DNA from: Reyranella sp.
GTDB lineage: Bacteria > Pseudomonadota > Alphaproteobacteria > Reyranellales > Reyranellaceae
Reading direction: 5' to 3'
NCBI GenBank assembly: GCA_021732285.1
Contig: JAKFVH010000288.1
Coordinates: 1-64,000, forward strand
Length of the DNA stretch: 64,000 nt
A program made the translations under genes and the position numbers. Of this stretch, positions 1 through 10,044 are shown in pieces. Each line of letters begins with the position of its first letter. Positions within the stretch are counted from its first letter, which is position 1. The notes beneath the pieces were generated by a model. That model was not told the origin of the DNA. It saw only the letters and a list, made by a program, of their open reading frames with translations, and did no database searches.

Positions 1-2
1 TG

Positions 3-773
3 GAAGGCTTCGGCCCGCCGGCGCCCGGCTACAAGCACGCGCCGCTCAACAACACCAACGTCGTGCGCGACATGGTCGACGACGAGACCGCCGGCATCCT
101 GGTCGAGCCGATCCAGGGCGAAGGCGGGATCCGCGCCACGACCACGCAGTTCCTGAAAGACCTGCGCGCGATCTGCGACGAGTTCGGCCTGCTGCTGTTC
201 TACGACGAGATCCACACGGGTTTCGGCCGTACCGGCAAGATGTGGGGCTACGACTGGTCGGGCGTGAAGCCCGATGTCGCGGCGATCGCCAAGGGCATGG
301 GCGGCGGCTTCCCGATCGGCGCCTTCATGGCGACCGAGAAGGCGGCGGTCGGCATGGTGCCGGGCACGCACGGCTCGACCTATGGCGGCAACCCGCTGGC
401 CACGGGCGTGGCCAACGCCGTGCTCGACGAGATCCTCAAGCCCGGCTTCATCGACGCCGTGCGCGAGAAGGGCGAGTACCTCAAGGGGCAGCTCGAGGGC
501 CTCGTGAAGAAGCATCCCAAGGTCTATGTCGAGCAGCGTGGCATGGGCTTCCTGCAAGGCATCCAGTGCACCCCGGCCGTGCCGGCGGGCGACATGGTGA
601 ACCGCCTGCAGTCGCTCGGCATGCTGGTGCCGCCGGCGGGCGAGAACGTGATCCGCGTCTTCCCGGCGCTGATCGCCGACAAGGCCGCCATCGACGAGGG
701 CATCGACATCCTGAGCAAGGCCGCGCAGTCGTTCGAGGCCGCACTTCAAGGTGTAACTAGGGCCGCCGAGTAA
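3..773 (+). CDS. argD: Acetylornithine/class III aminotransferase, 5'-truncated by window edge
   Basis: Translation has class III PLP signature (LLFYDEIHTGFGRTGKMWGYDWSGVKPDVAAIAKGMGGGFPIGA); followed directly by argF. Confidence 0.9.
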   Translation, partial: EGFGPPAPGYKHAPLNNTNVVRDMVDDETAGILVEPIQGEGGIRATTTQFLKDLRAICDEFGLLLFYDEIHTGFGRTGKMWGYDWSGVKPDVAAIAKGMGGGFPIGAFMATEKAAVGMVPGTHGSTYGGNPLATGVANAVLDEILKPGFIDAVREKGEYLKGQLEGLVKKHPKVYVEQRGMGFLQGIQCTPAVPAGDMVNRLQSLGMLVPPAGENVIRVFPALIADKAAIDEGIDILSKAAQSFEAALQGVTRAAE

Positions 774-776
774 GCC

Positions 777-1703
777 ATGGCTGTCCCGAAACATTTCCTC
801 GACCTCGACCAGGTCGATCCGAAGACGCTTCGCCAGATCCTGGATCACGGCAAGGCGATGAAAAAGGCGCGGTCCAACGGCGGCCACGACAAGCCGTTGG
901 GCGGCAAGACGCTCGCCATGATCTTCGAGAAGCCCTCGACGCGCACCCGCGTGTCGTTCGAGGTCGGCATGCGCGAGCTTGGCGGCCAGACGATCATGCT
1001 GGGCCGCACCGACACGCAGTTGGGCCGCGGCGAGACCATCGCCGACACCGCGCGCGTGCTCAGCCGTTACGTCGACATCATCATGATGCGCACGACCGTC
1101 GAGGAGAAACTCCTCGAGATGGCGAAGTACGCGACCGTGCCGGTGATCAACGGGCTCACCGACAAGACGCATCCCTGCCAGCTGATGGCCGACGTGATGA
1201 CCTTCGAGGAGCATCGCGGCGACATCCAGGGCAAGGCGATCGCCTGGTCGGGCGACGGCAACAACATGGCGACGAGCTGGATCCACGCCGCCGTGCAGTT
1301 CGACTTCGAGCTGCGCGTGGCCTGCCCGCCCGAGCTCAAGCCGCCGGCCGACGTGCTGGCGTGGGCCGAGAAGTCGAAGGGCCAGATCACCATCGGCCAC
1401 GACCCCGAGGCGATCGTGCGTGGCGCGGATTGCGTCGTCACCGACACCTGGGTGTCGATGGGCGATGAGGATCCCGACAGCCCGGGCGCGGCGCGACGAC
1501 ACAACCTCTTGCGCGGCTACCAGGTCGACAAGCATCTGATGGCGCAGGCCAAGAAGGACGCCATCTTCATGCACTGCCTGCCGGCGCATCGCGGCGAGGA
1601 GGTCACGGTCGACGTGATTGACGGGCCGCAGTCGGTGGTGTTCGACGAGGCGGAGAACCGCCTGCACGCGCAGAAATCCATCCTCGCCTGGTGTCTTTCC
1701 TGA
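777..1703 (+). CDS. argF: Ornithine carbamoyltransferase
   Basis: [27 protein letters not shown] and [12 protein letters not shown] motifs. Confidence 0.97.
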   Translation: MAVPKHFLDLDQVDPKTLRQILDHGKAMKKARSNGGHDKPLGGKTLAMIFEKPSTRTRVSFEVGMRELGGQTIMLGRTDTQLGRGETIADTARVLSRYVDIIMMRTTVEEKLLEMAKYATVPVINGLTDKTHPCQLMADVMTFEEHRGDIQGKAIAWSGDGNNMATSWIHAAVQFDFELRVACPPELKPPADVLAWAEKSKGQITIGHDPEAIVRGADCVVTDTWVSMGDEDPDSPGAARRHNLLRGYQVDKHLMAQAKKDAIFMHCLPAHRGEEVTVDVIDGPQSVVFDEAENRLHAQKSILAWCLS

Positions 1704-2680
1704 TGGCCTCGTCGGAAGACCCCCGCTCTTCCGACGACCAGGTCCTGCCCTTCCAGCTCGACGCGCTGGGCGTACGCGGCCGGCTGGTTCGGCTCGGGCC
1801 TTCATTGGACGCGGTGATCGAGCGCCACGGCTATCCCCTGGCCGTGGCGCGGCCGCTCGCCGAGGCGATGGTGCTGTGCGCGGCGCTGGCGACGTCGCTG
1901 AAATACGACGGCATCTTCACCCTGCAGATCTCGGGCGACGGGCCGATCCGGCTCCTGGTCACCGACCTCACCACCGACGGCGCGCTGCGCGGCTATGCGC
2001 AGTTCGATTCCTGGAAACTCGCCGTGGCCTTGGGTGCGGGCCACAATGGCATACCGCAGGGGGGCGACGCGCCGGAAGGCTACGTGCCGAAACTGTTCGG
2101 CCGCGGGCGTCTCTCCTTCACCGTCGACCAGGGCCAGCACACCCAGCGCTACCAGGGCGTGGTGCCGCTCGAAGGCGCGACCTTGGCCGACTGTGCCCAC
2201 ACTTATTTCCGCCAGTCCGAGCAGCTGCCGACCGGCATCAAGATCGCGTCCCGGCGCACGACGGAGGGCGGCACGCACCACTGGCGCGCGTCGGCTCTGA
2301 TGGTGCAGCAGATGCCGGAGTTCGACGCCGGCCGCATCGACGTCGACCGCGAGCAGCGCGAGGACGACTGGCGCAAGGCGGTGATCCTGATGGCCTCGGC
2401 AACCGAGGCCGAGATGCTCGATCCGAAGCTGCCGGCGATGACCCTGCTGCACCGCCTGTTCCACGCCGAGCGGGCACGCCTGTTCGCCCGCCGGCCCTTC
2501 GTCGCGCGCTGCCGCTGCAGCCGCGAGCGCATCGACCGCGTGCTGCGCTCGATCAAGCGCGAGGAGCTCGACGACCTGCGCGACAAGACCGGGCGTGTCG
2601 CGGTGAAGTGCGAGTTCTGCTCGACCGAGTACACCTACGACGACCGCGACCTCGACCGGATCTACGCCTCGGCGGCGTGA
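1703..2680 (+). CDS. hslO: Hsp33 redox-regulated chaperone
   Basis: C-terminal zinc-binding Cys pattern CRCS...CEFCSTEYTYD; TGATG overlap with argF. Confidence 0.93.
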   Translation: MASSEDPRSSDDQVLPFQLDALGVRGRLVRLGPSLDAVIERHGYPLAVARPLAEAMVLCAALATSLKYDGIFTLQISGDGPIRLLVTDLTTDGALRGYAQFDSWKLAVALGAGHNGIPQGGDAPEGYVPKLFGRGRLSFTVDQGQHTQRYQGVVPLEGATLADCAHTYFRQSEQLPTGIKIASRRTTEGGTHHWRASALMVQQMPEFDAGRIDVDREQREDDWRKAVILMASATEAEMLDPKLPAMTLLHRLFHAERARLFARRPFVARCRCSRERIDRVLRSIKREELDDLRDKTGRVAVKCEFCSTEYTYDDRDLDRIYASAA

Positions 2681-3057
2681 GGTGCTGCCCAGCGAGGGGT
2701 TTGCGCAGTTCCCGCAGTTTCGGCAACCCCCTCCGCACGGCGCGACGAGCAAGAGGCCGTCGTCAAACGGACGAGTATCGTTGGTGCCGTGAGGCGGTGA
2801 CGCCGCGCGCATTGGTATGAGAGCCTTGTGACGCCGCGATGCAGGATAATCGGCAGCGCGGTAGCGTATCGACACTATGCGCGAAGCGCCGACGCCCGTC
2901 AATAACTTAAGTTCTCTATATAGAACCTCAGTGTTGAACGATTATTACATTCTTTCGCACCGCATGGGGATGCAAGCCGCTGCCGTCACTGCTAGCGCGC
3001 GATTGTCATGCCAGGAGCGGTGCAGGCAATGCCGTCGAGGCACGTCGGAGGCGATGA

Positions 3058-4494
3058 GTGGTTGCGAAGAAGACTTTGAGCGCCGGTAATCTCGAGGCGC
3101 TGGGCGCGCAGCGTCTGGCCGAGCTGCTGATGGACGTCGCGGAACAGGATGCGGCGATCGCGCGCCGCCTGCGCCTGGAGCTGACCGCCGAGCACGAGCC
3201 GCGCCGCGTGGCGGTGGAGGTGCGCAAGCGCCTCGCCCAGATCGGCCGCGCCAGCTCGTTTGCCGACTGGCGCAAGGTGCGCGAACTCGCCATCGACCTC
3301 GACGCGCAGCGCCGCGCGATCGTCGACCGCGTGGCCGCAGTCGATGCCGCCGAGGCGCTGGAGCTGATGTGGCGACTGATCGATCTCGCCCCGGCCCTGC
3401 ACGACCGCTCCGATGACAGCAATGGCGAGATCAGCGGCGTCTTCGCCACGGCCTGCGACGACTTGGGACCGCTCGCCGAGCGAGCCCGACCCGATCCGGC
3501 CGGTCTCGCCGATCGCGTGTTCGACGCACGGCTCGACAATGGCTATGGCCAGTACGACGGGCTGATCGCGACCCTGGCTCCGGCCCTGGGTGCGGCCGGC
3601 CTCGATCGGCTGAAGGCGCGCTTCGTCGAGTTGTCGCAGACGCCCGTCGAGAAGCCGCCGGACGCAGACCGCAGGGTCATTGCCTGGGGAGCGGCCGGAC
3701 CGTTCTACGAAGACGAAATGAAAGCGCGCACTCGGGCCTCCACCATCCGTTTTGCCCTGCAGGAAATCGCCACGACCCAGGGCGACGTCGACGGTTTCAT
3801 CGCGCAGTACGACGAGCAGGCGCGCAAGGCGCCGATGATCGCCGCGGAGATCGCGCGGCAGCTGCTCGCGGCGGGGCGGACCGAAGAGGCGCTGCGCGCC
3901 GTTGAGCAGGCGGAGCCCCCGCGCCATGGCTGGCCTCAATTCGACTGGGACAATGTCCGGATAGAGGTCCTCGAGGCGCTCGGCCGCCGCGATGAGGCGC
4001 AGGCCGCCCGGTGGGGGTGCTTCGAGCGCGCGCTGAGCGTCGAGCATCTGCGGGCCTATCTCGGGAAACTGCCCGACTTCGACGACGACGAAGCCGAGCG
4101 GCGCGCCCTCGTTCATGCCGAAAGCGACAAAAGCCTTTTGCGGGCGTTGGCGTTCCTGGTGCGCTGGCCCGCTCTCGACCGGGCGGCGCGGCTGGTGACG
4201 CAGCGGACGGCCGAACTCGATGGCAATCACTACGAGAGCCTGACCGCCGTGGCCAAGGCCCTTGCCGAGAAGCATCCGCTCGCCGCCACGCTCGCCTTGC
4301 GGGCGATGATCGACTTCGCGCTGACCAAGGGCCGGTCGGGCCGCTATCGACACGCCGCCCGCCATCTCCAGGAGTGCGCGAGCCTCGCGCCGGCAATTGC
4401 CGACTACGGCTCCTTCGAGACCCATGAGGCGTACGTGGCGCGCCTTGAAGCCAGGCACGGACGCAAGAGCGGGTTTTGGGGGTTGGTTGGCTGA
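3058..4494 (+). CDS. Conserved hypothetical protein (DUF6880-like), GTG start
   Basis: Long ORF with helical-repeat-like composition; family assignment from memory of similar N-termini. Confidence 0.6.
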   Translation: MVAKKTLSAGNLEALGAQRLAELLMDVAEQDAAIARRLRLELTAEHEPRRVAVEVRKRLAQIGRASSFADWRKVRELAIDLDAQRRAIVDRVAAVDAAEALELMWRLIDLAPALHDRSDDSNGEISGVFATACDDLGPLAERARPDPAGLADRVFDARLDNGYGQYDGLIATLAPALGAAGLDRLKARFVELSQTPVEKPPDADRRVIAWGAAGPFYEDEMKARTRASTIRFALQEIATTQGDVDGFIAQYDEQARKAPMIAAEIARQLLAAGRTEEALRAVEQAEPPRHGWPQFDWDNVRIEVLEALGRRDEAQAARWGCFERALSVEHLRAYLGKLPDFDDDEAERRALVHAESDKSLLRALAFLVRWPALDRAARLVTQRTAELDGNHYESLTAVAKALAEKHPLAATLALRAMIDFALTKGRSGRYRHAARHLQECASLAPAIADYGSFETHEAYVARLEARHGRKSGFWGLVG

Positions 4495-4668
4495 AGGTGC
4501 GGCCGACAGCCCGGAAATTGGCCGATACGTTGATCGTCCTTCGGGAGGCTACGGACCATATCGTGCAAATCTAAAGTGAAAGTTTACGTTTGCATCGCAG
4601 CATCGCCATGACCGTGGAAAGCCGTGGCGATGTAGCCTGATCGCCGCTCGCATGGCTTGGCTTGGCGC

Positions 4669-4703
4669 GACGTTGCCCCCAACTTTTGTCCAGGGGCAAC
4701 GTC
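4669..4703. repeat. 11-bp perfect inverted repeat just beyond the leader-distal end of the CRISPR array
   Basis: GACGTTGCCCC / GGGGCAACGTC separated by 13 nt; no T-tract. Confidence 0.7.
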
Positions 4704-4718
4704 AGACGGTCGCAAAAA

Positions 4719-7700
4719 GGGCCAATGAGGCCGAGGCGATGAAGCCTCGGATGGGTCGCCGGTCGGCATCAGGCGGCCTGGTCGGGCTGGGGCTTCAATG
4801 AGGCCGAGGCGATGAAGCCTCGGATGGGGGTGTCGGCGCCAGACGAGGCCGGCGCGAGGCAGGCGGCGCTTCAATGAGGCCGAGGCGATGAAGCCTCGGA
4901 TGGGGCCTTCTCACCTATCGTGGTGGCGATGGCATCGACCGCTTCAATGAGGCCGAGGCGATGAAGCCTCGGATGGGGCGGCCACATCATCATCGCAGTC
5001 CCGGACCTATCGGCTTCAATGAGGCCGAGGCGATGAAGCCTCGGATGGACACGTTGCGGCTGCGGCAAAGCTTCTCCAGGAACTGGCTTCAATGAGGCCG
5101 AGGCGATGAAGCCTCGGATGGGGTCGACGGCGCCGTCGCCGTCACCCAGGACGTAACGGCTTCAATGAGGCCGAGGCGATGAAGCCTCGGATGGGTACAT
5201 CCACTGCCACCCATACACGCTGGGAATGATCGCTTCAATGAGGCCGAGGCGATGAAGCCTCGGATGGCGACCAGAAAGGACTCGAGATAACGGCGGGACT
5301 GGTGCTTCAATGAGGCCGAGGCGATGAAGCCTCGGATGGCCGGGTTCGTTGGTGAATGCATCATCGTGGGCGGAACGGGCTTCAATGAGGCCGAGGCGAT
5401 GAAGCCTCGGATGGGGGCCTGTCGATCGACAAGGCCGCTCTCGCCAGCCTTGCTTCAATGAGGCCGAGGCGATGAAGCCTCGGATGGCTCCGTCATCGCG
5501 CGTCGGCGTGGCATCCAGATGTAGCTTCAATGAGGCCGAGGCGATGAAGCCTCGGATGGGCGTCCCCTCGGGATAGCGATAGAGACCGCCGCCGCTGCTT
5601 CAATGAGGCCGAGGCGATGAAGCCTCGGATGGCTACAGGGCGGCCCAATGGGCAATCGCCGCTCTACACGCTTCAATGAGGCCGAGGCGATGAAGCCTCG
5701 GATGGGCGCGAGATGTTCGATGCCTACACGCTCAATTGGGCCAGCTTCAATGAGGCCGAGGCGATGAAGCCTCGGATGGCCGGTGGAAAAGGGTAGACAG
5801 CAAGGCATCGGTTTCGGGGCTTCAATGAGGCCGAGGCGATGAAGCCTCGGATGGGGAACTATGGGGCACATGCCTCTGTCAGGGACCCCGGGCTTCAATG
5901 AGGCCGAGGCGATGAAGCCTCGGATGGGCTTCCGCGAAGGAAATTCCCTCAGCCACGGCGATTTCGCTTCAATGAGGCCGAGGCGATGAAGCCTCGGATG
6001 GGCAATGATGTCCGCGAGGGCGTCACCACCGTTACCAGGCTTCAATGAGGCCGAGGCGATGAAGCCTCGGATGGGTCCACCAAGATTTACACGTCCGGAA
6101 CGGGCTTTTCGACCGCTTCAATGAGGCCGAGGCGATGAAGCCTCGGATGGGTTCATGTCTTCTACGATCAGAAACCCTCGCAACTCGGGCTTCAATGAGG
6201 CCGAGGCGATGAAGCCTCGGATGGGGTTGGGAGCAGGAATGGGCCTGTTCAGCGGGATTTCTGCTTCAATGAGGCCGAGGCGATGAAGCCTCGGATGGCT
6301 TGGTGATCTCGGTCAGGTCGAATGGCCCCCGATAGAGCTTCAATGAGGCCGAGGCGATGAAGCCTCGGATGGGCTGATGTAAAGTAGTCGTGCCGTTTTC
6401 CCCGTCGAAGTAGCTTCAATGAGGCCGAGGCGATGAAGCCTCGGATGGGGTCCTTCGATGATGCGGTTTTCTTTCGCCGGTTCGTGCTTCAATGAGGCCG
6501 AGGCGATGAAGCCTCGGATGGGGGAGAAGGCCAACTTTCTTAAGACGGCTGACAGAGCCACGCTTCAATGAGGCCGAGGCGATGAAGCCTCGGATGGAGA
6601 GGAGCAGGAGCACAATGACTGTCATCAATCCCTAGCTTCAATGAGGCCGAGGCGATGAAGCCTCGGATGGTAACAACCTCGCCAACTTCTCGATCAAGGT
6701 CGTGCCGCTTCAATGAGGCCGAGGCGATGAAGCCTCGGATGGGCAACGGCCTGATCTTCAAGATCGCCCGCAACCACTCGCTTCAATGAGGCCGAGGCGA
6801 TGAAGCCTCGGATGGCTTTCCCAAGCTGGATCTATCTGTAAAACCGGAAGCAGGGCTTCAATGAGGCCGAGGCGATGAAGCCTCGGATGGCGCGCCGTCA
6901 AGGAACGCCTCTGCTGGGTCTGCGGCGAGCTTCAATGAGGCCGAGGCGATGAAGCCTCGGATGGCGACTGGCGCCGTCGTGCGGATGGTCAACTGGTCGG
7001 AGCTTCAATGAGGCCGAGGCGATGAAGCCTCGGATGGGCTGGGCGGCGAAGTTGCGATAGGGCTGGCCTTCGCCATGGCTTCAATGAGGCCGAGGCGATG
7101 AAGCCTCGGATGGGGCCGCCATCTGTGGTCCGCTGTGGTGACCTTCCGGAGGCTTCAATGAGGCCGAGGCGATGAAGCCTCGGATGGGCACGCCCTGCGG
7201 CGTCGGCTGTGGAGGCATGCCGGGCGGCTTCAATGAGGCCGAGGCGATGAAGCCTCGGATGGGTGCTCTACGATGAGGACGGCCCGGTCGGATACGTCCG
7301 ATGCTTCAATGAGGCCGAGGCGATGAAGCCTCGGATGGGCTTGCTGGAGAAGACCATGGCGGCCTTGAACGACAAGCTTCAATGAGGCCGAGGCGATGAA
7401 GCCTCGGATGGTTGGTCAAGCTGATCCGGCGGAACCCAGCCTGATTCGCCGCTTCAATGAGGCCGAGGCGATGAAGCCTCGGATGGAAGGCTGGTAAGAT
7501 GACACTATGCATGTCTTGTCCAGGCTTCAATGAGGCCGAGGCGATGAAGCCTCGGATGGGGGCCGTCTCGACCGATGAGATGGAAGGCGTTCCCAGAGCG
7601 CTTCAATGAGGCCGAGGCGATGAAGCCTCGGATGGTGCAGGTCGGGCCGGGCGCCCGCCTCGAACTCAGCGAGCTTCAATGAGGCCGAGGCGATGAAGCC

Positions 7701-9486
7701 TCGGATGGGGCAATACCGTCGTCGATCAGGATCGTGGGAATGTTCGCTTCAATGAGGCCGAGGCGATGAAGCCTCGGATGGGTAGGCGCACGGTCAATCA
7801 GCTTCTCTACGTGTTGGCTGTGCTTCAATGAGGCCGAGGCGATGAAGCCTCGGATGGCCGGGGTGTCACCGACCGATCACGTCTACCAGATATCCGCTTC
7901 AATGAGGCCGAGGCGATGAAGCCTCGGATGGGCGAGAAGGTTGTCCTGCGTCTTGAGGCCGATCTCGTTGCTTCAATGAGGCCGAGGCGATGAAGCCTCG
8001 GATGGGCATCTGCACAACATGCTGACGCGCACCGATGTCGAGCTTCAATGAGGCCGAGGCGATGAAGCCTCGGATGGGTCGGTCGACGCCTTCGCATCGG
8101 TGCGCGTTCGTTTCAGGCTTCAATGAGGCCGAGGCGATGAAGCCTCGGATGGCGGGGCGGCCGGCGTCATCCTCAATTTTGAAAATCCCGGCTTCAATGA
8201 GGCCGAGGCGATGAAGCCTCGGATGGGCGAGCAGTATGCGCGCGACAAGGACGGCAAGCCGAACGCGCTTCAATGAGGCCGAGGCGATGAAGCCTCGGAT
8301 GGGGGGCCCAAGACGCTGCTGCGCATTCACGCCGGCGTCGTGCTTCAATGAGGCCGAGGCGATGAAGCCTCGGATGGGAGCGCAAGCACGTCTCCTGGAA
8401 GTTCGACAGCCAGGCTTCAATGAGGCCGAGGCGATGAAGCCTCGGATGGGCGGCGCGCAGCTCGACCAGCTTGTCGATGCGGCCGGCGCTTCAATGAGGC
8501 CGAGGCGATGAAGCCTCGGATGGCCTGTCGATCGCGGCGGAGTCGCCGGCCCTGGCTTGGGCGCTTCAATGAGGCCGAGGCGATGAAGCCTCGGATGGGA
8601 CCATGCGGACGCTGGGCATCGATCCGACGCCGAAAGGCTTCAATGAGGCCGAGGCGATGAAGCCTCGGATGGGATCATCGGTCTTACATCGCAGCAGTCC
8701 GGCTATGTCGCGCTTCAATGAGGCCGAGGCGATGAAGCCTCGGATGGGCTGGCGACCTCGTGATCACTGTCGAGCGCTACGGCGCGCTTCAATGAGGCCG
8801 AGGCGATGAAGCCTCGGATGGGGGACCTTCCCGAGTCGGTCGACTTCCAGGAGTCTCTGCTTCAATGAGGCCGAGGCGATGAAGCCTCGGATGGGCACGC
8901 CAAGGGTTTCGTTGCGTTGCTCGCCGGCTCGCTTCAATGAGGCCGAGGCGATGAAGCCTCGGATGGGTTGGTCGCCTGGTTGGCCGACCATCCCGACGAA
9001 TCGGCTTCAATGAGGCCGAGGCGATGAAGCCTCGGATGGGGGAGGCGCCGCACGACGTCGTCTGTGGCATCTACCCCAAGCTTCAATGAGGCCGAGGCGA
9101 TGAAGCCTCGGATGGGCCTGCGCGCCGCCTGGCGCCTGCACGCACACGACAAGCTTCAATGAGGCCGAGGCGATGAAGCCTCGGATGGGCCCCGTGATCA
9201 CCGAGGGCTTGTAGCGGTACTCGGCGCTTCAATGAGGCCGAGGCGATGAAGCCTCGGATGGGCGGCGACGTGTCCACAGACACGCCATGCTCGCCCTCAT
9301 AGCTTCAATGAGGCCGAGGCGATGAAGCCTCGGATGGGCAACTTCTTCGCCGAAGGGTGGGTCTGTGTCGTCAAGCTTCAATGAGGCCGAGGCGATGAAG
9401 CCTCGGATGGGCGTCATGGTCGACGTCTTCCGCGAGATGCGGCGCGTGATGCTTCAATGAGGCCGAGGCGATGAAGCCTCGGATGG
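4719..9486 (-). CRISPR. CRISPR array, 65 repeats / 64 spacers, type I-G
   Basis: 36-nt repeat CCATCCGAGGCTTCATCGCCTCGGCCTCATTGAAGC (minus orientation), periods 72-76 nt (spacers 36-40 nt). 7-bp stem CCGAGGC/GCCTCGG and ATTGAAGC 3' handle. Degenerate repeat at 4719 (GGGC replaces GCTT) marks the leader-distal end; the leader faces cas2. Confidence 0.99.
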
Positions 9487-9741
9487 GGGGCACCCTATAA
9501 CCCCTTGGCAGCTCGCACAAATTGGCTTCCCTTTCGAGCGGGGGTCCGGCCTCGCTGGCTGGCCCCGCCGAAAATGCGAGCAAAGTCCTATTCACGATGT
9601 CAAAGAGCAACGTAATACCAACATAGTAGCGTGATTCGAGCGGGGACGGCAGTGTATTGCTCACCCCTGCCGCTCGACCATGCCCGGCGGTATCGACCCA
9701 CCTTGTTGCAGCGTTGTCGCATTGGCGGCTCGATATCCCGC
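9487..9741 (-). promoter_or_regulatory. CRISPR leader
   Basis: Non-coding 255 bp between cas2 stop and first (leader-proximal) repeat; orientation inferred from repeat handle and terminal repeat decay. Confidence 0.7.
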
Positions 9742-10035
9742 TCATATGACCACCGGCTGCCTCTCGACCTTGGAAAAGGTCTTTCCCAGGCTTTCCATGG
9801 CGACCTCGATCTTGTCGGCAGGACCGACATCGATCAACAGAACATGATCCTCGCCGTTCTTGATGAGCCCGCGCAGGCGGGTCTCCATCTCCTGGCGTCG
9901 CCGACGCGACAGCCGGCATTGAAACACCGATAGCTGCAGCCAGTCGCCATAACCTTGCATCGCCTTGAAGACGCGCCGCCAGCGCTTGGGGTCGGCGATG
10001 TCGTAGGTGACAATGAAGACGCGATCGTCGCTCAT
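9742..10035 (-). CDS. cas2: CRISPR-associated endoribonuclease Cas2
   Basis: VFIVTYDIADPKRWRRVFKAMQGYGDWLQLSVFQCRL motif. Confidence 0.97.
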   Translation of the reverse strand: MSDDRVFIVTYDIADPKRWRRVFKAMQGYGDWLQLSVFQCRLSRRRRQEMETRLRGLIKNGEDHVLLIDVGPADKIEVAMESLGKTFSKVERQPVVI

Positions 10036-10044
10036 GGTGCGTCC

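Noticed and set aside
4584-9417. Many ORFs encoding tandem peptides such as HPRLHRLGLIEA, IRGFIASASLK, SEASSPRPH
   Set aside because: They are translations of the 36-nt CRISPR repeat in three frames, not real repeat proteins.
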